From Oscheius onirici (taxonomy: Eukaryota > Nematoda > Chromadorea > Rhabditida > Rhabditidae), in NCBI GenBank assembly GCA_932521025.1, contig OW051470.1, forward strand, positions 9,720,501 to 9,784,500: a DNA stretch of 64,000 nt, in the 5' to 3' direction. A model generated the notes under the pieces. The model made no database searches. It worked only from the letters and a program-made list of their open reading frames with translations, and was not told where the DNA came from. Position numbers and translations under genes: made by a program. The stretch's first letter is position 1, and each line of letters begins with the position of its first letter. Below are positions 38,431 through 49,737 of this stretch, piece by piece.

Positions 38431-39419
38431 CGAGCTGTCTAAAATTCTGGGCATTTTTTCCGGAGAAAAATGACATAAAATGAAGAAATTATGAACGTTG
38501 TGACACAAAGGAGGATTCCGCAAAGCCAATAGCCCATGAATATCTAATCTGGCTGCGTTTTACGGGATAATACAGAGAAATACGGATATTTTCATAAAAA
38601 CCACACGATTTTGGACCTGTTTAACGCTTTTTAGTGAGCCAGACGGAAACTCTGATGTAAAAGGAACGCAGCTGTATAGAAACTGGGTAGTAGATTGGAA
38701 TATACCGTCGAAAATGGTCAGAAAAATCATTGAACATGAAAAGCAGAGAAAAACCGCTGTGGGAAGTGCTGCGAGTAGAAATCCACTAGCATGTTCTTGT
38801 CGCCCTCTTCTAACCCGCAAAGACACCGTATGCGGGCCAGCCTGCGCATCAGACTTCGTTTTTTCACACCGAAAGGCTCTGAAACATGTTGGAACGGCAA
38901 TTCCGATGGATTAAAGTGAGTTTTCGATCCATCTAGCGGTTTTATGCGATATTTTAATTGTGCAGGGCCAGAAAATGACGTTTTTCACAGCGAAGAATGG
39001 GGAAAGTGAGGGAGAAAAAAATTCGGGAACGACGGTTTGAAGCCGCGGCGTAAAAATTAAGCGGGAAAGTCGGCGCATTTTCAAATAGCACTAAATTCGC
39101 CGGTGAATTTCTCCTCTTTTTTCCGACATTTTTTCTCTGAGTGTTTGCTTAATATTCACTGAACTTTCGCACAATATACTGCTAAACACATTTAAAATCA
39201 AATGCAAGCTGTTTGGCAACGTAAAATGGTGAATATTGAGGCAAGATTGGCCAAGATATTGTCACGGCCTTTTTCCCAGCTGAATCGGCCTGACAGCTCA
39301 AGATGGCAGGCGCCTCTATAGTTGCCAATTGGACCCCAAGAATTAGCGCTAATCTCGACTACCCCCTCTCTTGTTTGCAATGGAATAAATTGTCTCAAAT
39401 TTCAGCGGGCGCTCTAGGA
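38431..39419. other. Divergent promoter region between lis-1 and dvc-1
   Basis: The 989 bp between the two starts hold no gene I can support. An AATTTCAG acceptor at 39398-39405 precedes the dvc-1 ATG by 14 bp, which makes the longer upstream frame from 39303 probably untranslated. Confidence 0.6.
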
Positions 39420-42372
39420 ATGAACTTGGTGGATCCCGATTTCGAACTCATCGACCCGACGCCGGACATCCATGCTCTCTTTCTCGACTACAATCGGCAA
39501 TTTTTCGAAGGCCGTCTCGTCGCTTGTGAGCTCAAATGGAGTCCTAGGATGACAAGGTAATTTATCTGATTTATTTTTTTGCCTAACATAAGAAATTCAG
39601 CTGTGCCGGAATCTGTTCGTACGAGGGAAATGGAGGAATGTGCTCTATCCGTCTCTCTACGCCGATCTTGAAGCTCCGTCCACGAAGCGACCTCGTCGAA
39701 ACGCTACTCGTTCGTTTTTAGGCTATTTTCAGTTAATTTTGGACATTTCAGCACGAAATGATCCACGCGTACCTCTTCGTAACCAAAAAGAATCAAGACC
39801 ATGACGGCCACGGTCCCGAATTCCTGGAATTCATGCACAGGTACGTTCTTTTTATAAAAAATGTGCAAATTTCCCTCTTATAAATCTACAAGTTTTAGAA
39901 TAAACAGGGTTGCCGGCACAAAGATCTCCGTCTACCACAACTTTCACGACGAAGTCCGCGTCTACAAGACGCACAAGTGGAGGTAAGCTTAGCTACATTT
40001 TTTTTACTGTATTTGGAAACTCTGAAATGGATTTGACCCCCTTTGTTTAGCCCGGAACGGCTAAGCACAGCTCGCGGACCCCGACAGGGAGGGTACTACG
40101 TCAAAAATTTGAGTGGGCGCCGCCGCGACCGCGTAGCCTAGTGGCTAGCGCCCCGAGCGCCAGTCGGACTACCGGGGTTCGATCCCGCTCACCGTTTTTG
40201 ACGTTTGTCTTTTTTGCCAAATCATTTTTGGGTTTGTAATGCTGTTCTTTCTTCTTTATTCGAATTTAAATATAATTTTCTTTCCTTTAATCTAATAAAA
40301 AATCAAAATTAGACTGTAGAGTACGACTTCCTACGGCGAGCTATAAGTTTTGACCCTCTCGGCCATAATTTTGTTTTTGTATGAGATATTGTAAATCGGC
40401 AACATGCCCCGCCCTTCTCTACATTTGGGCTTTATTTGTTTATTATTCAGACCCCTAGGTGGTATCTACGAGTATGGGCAGAGTTTTGAACCAAGGTCCT
40501 TCGCGCACCCCTATCTATATCCCAGCCTTCCTGTGTAAAGGAACCAAGCTAATTCCATTGGCGCCGGATGACCATTGGTGGCGCCAACTACCGCCCAGAG
40601 TTTTAGACCAATCCGTTTAGCCATTCTCGAGAAATGTGTTTCGCCAACTCCGATTTTGACCCAACTTCAACGCATCATATCTCGGTCATCTTTTAACCGA
40701 TTTTTTCGGAAAATCGAATTTCGGCAAACAAAAAAAAAGCATTCTCAAGGGGAATCATGTCAAGTGTCTCCTGTCCAAATTTGAGCCAAATCGGCTGAAA
40801 GGCGGCTTTTCTTCGCTTGCAGCCATGGCGCGCCCTCGCCATGTCGCGGCCTCTGTGGGCGCTGCGCGCTGTGTAAGAACGGTGCGTTCCATAAAGGAAA
40901 AAGGGTTCTACTCAGACAGGATCCGAACCCGGGACCTCTGGGCCGTAACCTGTAATCTTACATACTCCGCTATGTTGCCATAACCTAAATTTTACCACAC
41001 TTCTCATTTTTCATTTTCCAGATGCGACGGACCGTGCCGAGAGCGAGGACCGTATCGCGGCTGGGTGACGAGGGCCATGAATCGCCCCCCGGGACCGTAC
41101 GATAAGTGGTTTGCTGATCACCAGCGCAACTGTAGCGGTACGTTCATCAAAGTTGCAGAACCGGAAGGATACAAGGCCAGAAAGAAGCCCGGCGAGCCCA
41201 AATCGAAGGTATTTTCCTTGTATTTTTTGCATAAAATTCACTAATTCCAGTCGCACAGTCCCGAAAAATCAAAAGCCTCCGGAAGCCAGGGCACGCTGGA
41301 CGGCTGGATGGCTCCGCCGCAGAGAAATTCTGACCCTCCTGCCCCTGGTCAAAAACTCGGCGGTGGAGAAGGTGGAGCCGGCAAATCGAGGCTTCTGAAC
41401 GAGCTAGAGAAGAAAACGACGGAATCGGGAGGGGGCGTGATGCTCGGAGGACCAGCTACTGGAAGATCGAGGCTTCTGGACGAGTTTGAGAAGCAAATGG
41501 CCAAAAAAAGGCCACAGTTCAAAGAAACAGCAGCTCAAGTGAAGCAGGAGCATGTTTTTGGCCACGACCTGCCGCCCAGCCCGATCAAGAAGGAATCTAA
41601 TACGAGCATGGGGTATGTGGTCTGAAAAGCGTCGCATTAAACTAAAATTTTCAGTATCGGCACGGCCTCCAATCCCATTGTGGTCGACGACTTCTACGAG
41701 AACGACCCGCACTATCAGTTCCAGGGCGGCTTCAACTCGAACGTTCCCTTCCCTCCACTGGATGAATGGCAGCCGATGCCGGAGCACTGGCCGGCCGCAG
41801 ACAAATCGCTGAAGAATGACGGTGAATGGGAAAAGATTCCGGAAGAGCTCCTGAATCCGGCTGAGCTCAAGAAAGAGGAATGGCAATCGAGCACGAAGCT
41901 GGGAAAGGACGATGAAGGAGGATGGGAGAAGATTCCGGAAGAGCTCCAGGAGCCGATCGAAGTCATGAAACAGATTAAGGTCGTCGCAGCCGTCGATGAA
42001 GGAGGATGGGAGAAGATTCCGGAAGGCCTCCTGAATCCTGAGAATGCGCAGGTACAATTTTTTTTCGATAATTCGGCGATTTTGGCCGTCCTTATCCAAT
42101 GAGATCATCGGCCATCGGAGGAGGCTTCCCCTCAATTTTAATGCTCCTTTTTTCAGATCCTATCCGAAGAACACGTCGTCCAAAATCATTGGGAGCCGAG
42201 AAGAAAGACGCCGCGACACGACGAAAGCGAATACAGGGACCGACGCCGATATCGCAGAACCTGCGAAGATGAAGACGGCCCCGAGCTGGACATTATTAAC
42301 TGCCCCAAATGCGGCACAGAAGAATACCGGGCCTGGATGCCGAAGCACATGCTGAAATGTAAAAAAGAATGA
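39420..42372 (+). CDS. dvc-1: SPRTN/DVC-1, DNA-protein crosslink protease
   Basis: Eight exons: 39420-39556, 39601-39709, 39752-39840, 39899-39982, 41022-41208, 41251-41612, 41655-42051, 42157-42372; 1581 nt, 526 aa. SPRTN cleaves proteins crosslinked to DNA and works with p97. The SprT domain (residues 1-200) opens DPDFELIDPTPDIHALF; the zinc protease motif HEMIH (residues 83-87) has its third ligand in GHGPEF. A zinc-binding CDGPCRERGPYRGW segment follows. The C terminus is a UBZ4 finger with Cys504, Cys507, His519 and Cys523. The middle contains a duplicated SRLLNELEKK/SRLLDEFEKQ motif and three copies of GGWEKIPEELLNP. As I recall, the C. elegans protein is considerably shorter. Donor 39710 is gttcgt. 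AATAAA at 42483-42488. Confidence 0.95.
40098..40204. repeat. Inverted-repeat element with a tRNA-like core
   Basis: ACGTCAAAAA at 40098-40107 faces TTTTTGACGT at 40195-40204. Between them an A-box-like TAGCCTAGTGGCTAGCG and a perfect B-box GGTTCGATCC (40176-40185) give a tRNA look, but acceptor and T stems do not pair. It may be a tRNA-derived SINE head or foldback in the large dvc-1 intron. Confidence 0.5.
40908..40982 (-). pseudogene. tRNA-like sequence, minus strand
   Basis: On the minus strand GGCAACATAGCGGAGTATG (A-box-like) is followed by GGTCCCGGGTTCGGATCC (T-arm and B-box-like). No complete cloverleaf can be drawn. It is the second tRNA-like block in the same 1039-bp dvc-1 intron. 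Confidence 0.4.
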
Positions 42373-42962
42373 TTGAATTTATTCTTGTTTTCCTCAACTT
42401 CCTCTCCACTTTTTTTAACACTAATTACGGGTACCACATGTGCGTGTAAATTTAAAACTAAACCGGTTTTTTTTCTTGTAGAAATAAAAGTCTTGACAAA
42501 CTATTGTTTTCACTTGTTGGCATGTTATATCTCCGTGTTTTTACCTCTATTTTTTGTGTTTGGAACATTTGGAAGGGTATACTGTTCATAAATTTTTTAA
42601 ATTTCCTCTTTCTCGTCGTTTTTGCTGTGCTACATTCGATGAATTTTGAGGCCACGACAGCTGCTGTTCACACTTCGAACTGTTGTGGCCTTACTCGAGC
42701 CATAGCAACCACATTTCACACGCCAACTAGTTGTAGCCTCGTATTTTGAGCCATAGCTTCGAAAGTTGCCGTTGTTGGATCTGACTAGCAAAAAAAATGT
42801 AAAAAGAAGCTATTTTGACACAATTTTAGCCTGTTCCGCTAAAGTCTAAGCGTAGACACGATTTTGATTATTTCCGCCCCCACTGCAGTTTGAGCAAGTT
42901 AAAATTGACCGAAACTTCTCCTAAAGTGAACATTTTAACCTGCAAAAACATCCAGTTTTCAG
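42373..42962. other. dvc-1 to syntaxin-18 spacer with mini-hairpins
   Basis: After the dvc-1 polyadenylation signal (42483-42488) three mini-hairpin units in minus orientation occupy about 42645-42775. A TTTTCAG acceptor at 42956-42962 joins directly to the syntaxin ATG. Confidence 0.65.
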
Positions 42963-44216
42963 ATGCCTACAGACGTGACGCAATTCTTCAAGGCACGATG
43001 TAAAACGCTGGTCCAGAAGCGGCAGAAAGCACAGGCTGGAAATTTGGAGGAAAAGACGGCCAAGATCTCCGAGCCGTCAATCAGCTACCGAAAATACTCG
43101 CTCTCGGCTCGAAAGTATGCCATGGATATCGTCGAATTTGGACAGGTCGTTCTGGCCAAGCGGAGAGACTATCTGGATTTCAATGCCCTGATGGCGACGA
43201 TGAGCCAAAACGACCGAGACAGATTCGATCAGGACAGTGAGCGCGTGCTACGCAGTCTCAGCCAACTCGTCCTGCAGCTGCTGGAGATGATTTCGAAGGA
43301 CCGAGGACTATCGGAGCAGGAAAAGGAACATTTAAAGGTCGGTATTTTCTATTTTGATGCTATAGCAGCCACAATTCACACGCCGAGCAGTTGTAGCTTT
43401 ATCTTTTGAGCCACAGAATCGGCAGCTCACACGCCAACTCGTTGTGCCCATAATTTTGTCATAAAACGTCTTTCAGGCCGTCTGTGCTCTGCTGGAGAAG
43501 GATATCAAGAAGATTGGCCGTGTCGTGACCGAGATGAGACGGCTGCGTCTAACGTCCATGGCTAGCCGGAAGGAAATGAGTAAACTGTCGTCAATGTTGG
43601 CCGTGAAACAGCGTCCACGGAGACCCGTCAGTCCCAGTCTGGAGAGTACTTCTTCGGCATCACCGAGAGCTGAAGTGAGTCGTTCTTTGTTCCAAATACA
43701 GGTCCCGCAAAGAAGCGAATTTTGGATTTTCTTTGAACAGACTTAAATCGGTCAAATGTTCAGATCCGTCGACGAAATGTAGCTGCAGACGACGAGGAAA
43801 AGCCACTTCTTGACCGAAAATATCAAGAAAATATCGTAGCTCTGAATGATGAAAACCAGCAAGATATCTACGAGCCGGAACTGGATCTCAGCCCAAAGGA
43901 AATGGACCAGCTTCAGAAGGAAAACGACAAGCTCTTCAAGAAGTTTACCAGCGCCCAGGACACGGTCAACGGCCTAGAGACGCAAATTTTCGAGATCCAG
44001 CGGCTGCAGGAGGCCTTCTCGGACAAGGTCTTCGATCAGGAAAAGGAGATTGACGTAATCAACGAGATGGCTGTCGGCACGACGGAATCGCTCAAAGATG
44101 CCAACGAGTACATCAGACAGGCCATCAGCAATTCGGCCAGCCGGCGAGTGATTATTCTCTTCTCCATTGTGATTCTTACCCTTACCTTAATCTTTCTTGA
44201 CTGGTATAATCCGTAG
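42963..44216 (+). CDS. STX18: Syntaxin-18 (ER Qa-SNARE)
   Basis: Three exons: 42963-43337, 43477-43674, 43764-44216; 1026 nt, 341 aa (human 335). Syntaxin-18 is the ER Qa-SNARE for retrograde Golgi-to-ER vesicles. Matches with human STX18 are the N-terminal VTQFFKARCKTL, the helical middle domain with DRDRFDQD, then the SNARE motif (about residues 240-315) containing EIQRLQEAFSDKVFDQEKEID and VGTTESLKDANEYIRQA. A C-terminal transmembrane anchor follows (VIILFSIVILTLTLIF) with LDWYNP at the end, like human FLDWYDS. The ATG abuts a TTTTCAG acceptor. Intron 1 (139 bp) is largely two mini-hairpin repeats; its donor is gtcggt. AATAAA at 44260-44265. Confidence 0.95.
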
Positions 44217-45136
44217 CCTTTTCATTTAGTGTTTTTGTGCGGGTAAATGGGTTCAGATTAATAAATTTTACAGAAAATTCCACAGTATAAAAAGTTACGA
44301 TAAAAAATTGAAGACATGGAAAAACTACAGGAACAGCAACAACTGTCGAGCCCGCAGTAAAATTAGGAGACCACAACCGCTTCAAGTGTGAGTTGTCGAG
44401 TCAGTAGCCTGAAATTATGACGCCATAGTGAATCGTCATGTGAACTGTCGATGATGTGGCTTGAAAATAAGCAGTCAGGAATATCTGACGTGTGAAGTCT
44501 CGAGACTGGAGGCCACAACAGCTTGAGCGTGTGTCGAGACTGGCTCAAACATTACTGTTCGGTGTGTGAACTGTGGCTCCAAATCTACGGCAACAACAGC
44601 TTCGAGTCTTTCCCGCTAGCTAGGCCGGGCTTGAGCCTGAAAAGCCCGGCCCGCGGGGAAATTTTGGAAATAAGGGGTGTTTTTTGACCAAAATATGCAT
44701 TTTTTCGTCATTTTTTGTAGAAAAGTTCAGCACAATATAACAATATTATTATTCTTTGATCTAGTTCTAGAATGCGCTATAATATGCCCATCTTCATTTT
44801 TGGTCCGGGCCGGCCCGGAGCCAGGTCTACCGCTAGCTTTTCGTTCGGAGAAAAGGGTTGCTATTAATATAAATTTTATTGAAGATCAGACCAAGAAAAG
44901 AACATGAAAATAAAGCAACTTTCACACAGCTGTCGGAAGTAGAGGGAGATTGTGGACTTATTATATTCAGACAAGGGGAGAATACTGTACACTTGGAATG
45001 TCTAGGAAGCGCAACAAAGAGGCACAAATGGTGATTTTTGAAGGAAAAACGGGCTAGATATTGCACAAAAGAGATTGACTTAGGTTAAAAATATGGGTTG
45101 AAATGGGATCACAGTCAAGAGGGATGAGAGAGAAAG
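44217..45136. other. Convergent intergenic region, syntaxin-18 and pros-1
   Basis: The region holds five or six diverged mini-hairpin units at about 44365-44605, a 209-bp MITE at 44621-44829 and the 3' flank of pros-1. No gene is seen. Confidence 0.65.
44621..44829. mobile_element. hAT-type MITE, 209 bp, with 8-bp target duplication
   Basis: The ends are TAGGCCGGGCTTGAGCC and GGAGCCAGGTCTA, an imperfect TAG...CTA inverted repeat rich in GGGCC. The direct repeat ccgctagc lies at 44613-44620 and 44830-44837. End sequence and 8-bp duplication fit hAT. No coding capacity. Confidence 0.75.
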
Positions 45137-48100
45137 TTACTGCTGTTCCAGACGTTCCAGAAAGTTCGGATCCTTGAAGTATTCCGGTATCGGATCGTCT
45201 AGTCTGTTGATTACCTAAAAATGTGAGATTTGCATGGCCAAAACTACTATATTTTGTGTCTTCTAGAAGATTATGGGACTGGAAATGAGAGTTAACAAGC
45301 AATTTCTTTTCTTTGATCAAAAATGCCCGTCGGAATGTCTAAAGTTTCAAATTCGGTAAAAATAGCAGTTTTCTTCTACTTTCATTGTCAGTTTTCGATT
45401 TTATTCCAATTTTTCTGATGACAAAACTAAATGTAATCGGGGGACGTATTTGGAAACAAAAAAATCAGAAAAAAATGCGAAATGAATTTTTTTTAGCCCG
45501 CCGCAAAGTCCAACCTGGCCGCAGCGCAACAACCCAGAATCAACAAGCCTGCATGTACCATCACTTTTCAATTCCAAAGCTCTGGAAAATGAGTACTAAG
45601 TAGTCATTTTCAGTCACTTTCCCTGTACTCTCTACCAAAGCCGACATCAGTAGGATTGTCTAGCCACTTTCCAGTCGTTTTCCTTACCTTGTAGATGGTC
45701 TTCTTCCACGAAGCTTCCGCATCTTTTCCCAGCTTGATCGAGTCGAAGAACTCTCTCAGCGTCTCCTGAACCACGTAGACTAGTCGCTCCGGAGGCTGAA
45801 AATTCAAAATTTCCATATTTCCGAACCCATTTTCCCTTACCTGGATGTGATTGTTGCGATTGTAGTGCTGGTTCAGGGCCTTCATAATTTCAGAATCATT
45901 GTTGACCGTAATCTGATCGCGATGAGTCACTCCCTCTGCCAGTGCATTCCTGGCAAATTTGTCCATCTGGTTGTAGTAGAATTCCCTGAAAAGATGTTGT
46001 TCGTCAATTTAGAGATGGACATAAATTTTGGCGGATCAACGAGGCGCGCCTTTCAGACACGCTCCACTGACCACACCAGTCGTCATCTGTCAGCAAAGAC
46101 GCATTTTAATGACACGACTGACAAGTCTCGAGAAAATCTCAGATTGGATTCTTAGATTGTGGAAGAAGAAGATTTATACGAACTGCCGTGTGAACTGCGG
46201 AAGCTGTGGCTGCTTATGAAGTGGCCAGAACGAACTGGCGTGTGAACTGGCCGAAATTCGCTAACTTTTGGGACTCTGGGAGAAACCCAATTTTTTAGCT
46301 CACACATGCATTTTCCATATTTGTGATGTTCCGCAAGGTTGTAGGTCTTGTCAAATACTAAAACTTTGTAGAACATCACAAAACTGGAAAATGTGCATGA
46401 GCTAGAAAATTGAGATTTCTTCTCGTAGTCGAACAAACCTAGGAGAGGGTCTGTGAACTGCGGCTCAAACTTTCGAAACATACTTTTTTTCTGCCACTCT
46501 TGGCCCCGGAAATTATCAACAGTGGCAGCTGTCTTCTCTTCTACTAGCTCTCCCCCTTATTAGCTCACAGCCGGCGGCCTTGACGCACATTGTTTGAAGG
46601 GGGTTGATACACCTGCGCCACAACGCATCATCTTTCACTCTCCCTCTATACGGTAGTTTTCGTGAGACAATAGTCCCTCATAATCATCGCAAAATCCGCT
46701 TAGGACCAGTCCTGATACTACCGTAACCGGTCTAGGCGATTACTGGAGGAGAGGAAATGAGGGGGAGATTACTCTCTCGCCGCGACAGGTATCAGCAGAG
46801 AAAGAGACAGAGAGTGATCCCTTCTAGAAACTTTCTCCCCCTTCCTCCAAACTCTTATCCCCTCTGCCCCCCGACCATCGTCTTCCAGTTTCTCTCCTAA
46901 TCCCCGCATAGAAGACTACTGTAGCGAGACGCTGGCGCAGGAGATTAGGCACCGGAAATGCGATTTAACGACGTGTCTGAACAGCGGAAGAGCTCGAAAT
47001 CTTAAGCCACAACTGCTTGGCGTGTGAACTGTCTAGTCTGTGGCACAAAACTTCATACTAATTGGCGTGTGAACTGTGGCTTACCTGAAATTGCTGAACC
47101 ACTTGACCAGCTGCGCCGTATTGTTCTTATTGAAGCGAATGTCCGGAAAATAGCTCTTCAGCAGCGTCGAGTTCGGATACCGCGTGAAAAAGAACATCAA
47201 CTTCGCTTTTCGGAGATGCATCGGCGTCAGCGTCGTGCTCTGACTCCCGTCCATGGGTCCATAATCAGAATTGTCGTCCGAGTTGGTCGGCGAATCTTCT
47301 CGATCATTGAAAGCGGCTCCGCCATACAATGGATGTCCGACCATGGTTGGCGGGAAATAGCTGGCTAGACTGGAAGCTGACAGATTCAACTGCGGGGTGC
47401 TGCGTCCCGAGACGGGTGACTCTCTTCCAAGCGGAGTTCCTCTTCTGACACTGTCCGTAACTTTAGCCCTCTTCCTCTTCAGCTCATCCTCCATCATCGG
47501 CCGTCTGAGACTGCTCAGAGCTGCCAGTGGATTGAAGCCATTAAAGGGCGGGAAAATGCCATTCGGAGCTCCCGGATGAAGTCCAAAACCGAGAGGATTT
47601 GGCTGTGAAAAGTTCGGGAACATTGGAGCCATTTGAGGAGCTTGACAGCGCTGAGCTTCCTGCGTAAAACGGGCCAGGTCAGCTGCCCATTCTTTTAAAA
47701 TCTGCAATTTTTTCTGCTTTGAAGGAAAATGGAGGTAAAATTACCTTGTCGACGATGGAAGACATGTTCTCATTGATTTCAGACTTGAGCGTCTGAGCCA
47801 GGAGAGAGAAGTCTCGCATTCGGGGCTTTTCCTAAAGATTGTGGTAAGGTTACTGTAACATTGATAAGAATACTGTAACTGACAAGGGTACTGTAACTTC
47901 TAGATCTCTGTCTCATATACTGTCCAAACAACTGTAACTCTGTTCTCTCTAGACTACTCTTTCTGTCTCATGAACTGTCCCCCCCCCCCAATTCTTACTG
48001 TTACTGTTCCGATTACTCTTTCTGAGACTCATACTGTCCTGATCACTGTCACCCAGTTCTCATCCAGATTCTTACTGAACCAAAATTATCTACTCTTTCT

Positions 48101-49737
48101 GTCTCTCAGTCAGTCCTTTTCACTGTCACTCTCTCCGGAACTTACTGTCTAGACTACTGTTACTCCAACTACTCTCCCTACACCCTACTGATTCTGTTTC
48201 TCGTACTGTCTCCCTTCCTGTTCTCTTATCAAAACTTTTACTCTTACAGTCGGGATTACTGTTACTGTTACTGTCTCATGTACTGTCCCCTTGATTCTCT
48301 CTCAGTCTCTGAGACTCTGACCCTCCCTGTCTACACTACTGTCACTCTTTGGGACTCCCCCTAAACTCTCTTGTACTGTTCCCTTTCCTCTTACTCTGAA
48401 TACTGTTCCTCTCTCCTAAAACTCACCTCATTCTGCTGCATCAATTTCTTCTGCTGCTCAAACATATTTGAGCAGATTCGTCTCTGAGCCTCCATCATCT
48501 CGTGAATACTCGGACTGGTCAGCTGTGACTGAAGAGCTGTCAACTTTTCCAGCGGGTTTTCGGCCTCCTCCGTGATGGTTGGAGTTGGTGAGTCACTCTG
48601 TTCAGCAGCGTCATCGACATTCTCTTCACAAGTCCCAATTTCTTCGAACATCTCAGCGAGATTCTTCACCGGCTGCGTCTGTTTTCTCTTACTCGAACTG
48701 CTGGCCGAACTCTCATTGCTGGCTGGACTGTCATTCACTGGTCGATCGTCCTCTTTCGCCTCTGAGTCCATCTTCACGGGATCGTGGGTCTCGACGTCCA
48801 GTTGATCCAATTCATCAGTCAGATCTTCGTCCTGTCCTTCCTCTCTGACAGAGAGATCAGTAGGCTGGTCGTCTTTCAGATCCTCATCCATGGCTGACAT
48901 CCACATGCCGGGAAAGAGAGCAGCCAGCTGGTCGTTTGCGCCGTTCTTCAAACCCTGAAAAAAGATTTTTTTTGTTGCGAAAAATGGGTAGTTGAAAACC
49001 TTAAAATCGAAAATGAGCAAAAAAATAGGTGCGGTATTTGAGCCCGCGAAAATTAGCCGCGCAATTTTGCCCACCGTAGCCGAATGGTTAAAGCTCTTGT
49101 CTATCAATCTAAAGATCGCTTGTTCGAGTCCTCAATGCTAAATTTCTTTTTGTTAATGTTTTTTAATGCATTGGACACTTTTGCCTTCCAGACCTCACAA
49201 TCAGATATACACAAGAAAGTTACCAGTCAGTCAAGAAAGAGAGTCAGAGAGACTGAACCGATGAGAGTATGCGTCAAGTGAGGATGTTAAGATTGGGTAT
49301 GAGTATGAGTCTATTGGATTCTATTGGTTCAACTATTCAGATAGTAACAATAACAGTATAAGAGACAGTAAGAGTAACTGTCAAAAACGTTTCAGAAAGA
49401 CAGAGATAGTGACAGTAACAGTGAGAGCAACAGTAGAGAGTATGAGAGACAGTAAAACAGCTAGTTTACTGTTACTCTTACTTCCTCTCTCTCTCCTACG
49501 TCTTTAGCCCCGAAAAGAAGACCAACCACTTTATATTCCATCCCCCCGTCCGGAGCGCCTGTTTACCTGATACGAATTTCGGGGCTCGCCTGCGTCAACT
49601 CGCTGTCGCTGTCTCTTGATCTTGTACCGTTGTTGCTGTTGCTGACTGGCGAAGCTGTTCAACTGCGGAGCCTGTGGGAAGATTGAGAAGAAGGGGTTAA
49701 AGGGTGGCGGCGGTGGCACAGCGCCTCCAGAGGACAT
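45137..49737 (-). CDS. pros-1: Prospero homeobox transcription factor
   Basis: Seven exons: 49567-49737, 48427-48954, 47745-47831, 47085-47701, 45841-45985, 45688-45795, 45137-45214; 1734 nt, 577 aa. Prospero/PROX factors control neural and glial fate; C. elegans pros-1 (ceh-26) acts in glia and the excretory canal. The atypical homeodomain fused to the Prospero domain covers about residues 418-577: [84 protein letters not shown]. The N-terminal part has a poly-Pro stretch, a Q run (QQQQQ), a PTDLSV motif that looks like a CtBP-type PxDLS site, acidic stretches and two Met/Gln-rich helices. The start abuts a CTTTCAG acceptor; further upstream exons cannot be excluded. Confidence 0.95.
46300..46420. 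repeat. Long foldback (about 120 nt) of the TGTTCTACAAAGTTGTAG family
   Basis: The left arm TTTAGCTCACACATGCATTT... and the right arm ...AAATGTGCATGAGCTAGAAA pair over about 50 bp each, around a core GATGTTCCGCAAGGTTGTAG / AACTTTGTAGAACATC. It lies in a pros-1 intron and is the longest hairpin of its family here. Confidence 0.75.
46975..47085. repeat. Two mini-hairpin units abutting a pros-1 splice donor
   Basis: GCCACAACTGCTTGGCGTGTGAACTG... and GGCGTGTGAACTGTGGC run directly into the exon end at 47085. On the coding strand the intron starts gtaagccacagttcacacgcc, so the donor consensus overlaps the repeat end. Confidence 0.7.
49076..49142 (+). pseudogene. tRNA-like sequence (class II-like), degenerate
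   Basis: GTAGCCGAATGGTTAAAGC (A-box) and TTGTTCGAGTCC (B-box) are spaced as in a tRNA, but the acceptor stem does not close. It lies in the first pros-1 intron, antisense to the gene. Confidence 0.4.

Noticed and set aside
38560-38826. A minus-strand frame upstream of lis-1 with a hydrophobic stretch
   Set aside because: It lies in AT-rich promoter DNA, has no splice junctions linking it to lis-1 and shows no family resemblance.
39303-39419. An N-terminal extension of dvc-1 starting MAGASIVANWTPR
   Set aside because: A strong AATTTCAG acceptor at 39405 and the fit of MNLVDPDFELIDPTPDIHALF to the SPRTN start make 39420 the better start. The upstream frame would be removed by trans-splicing.
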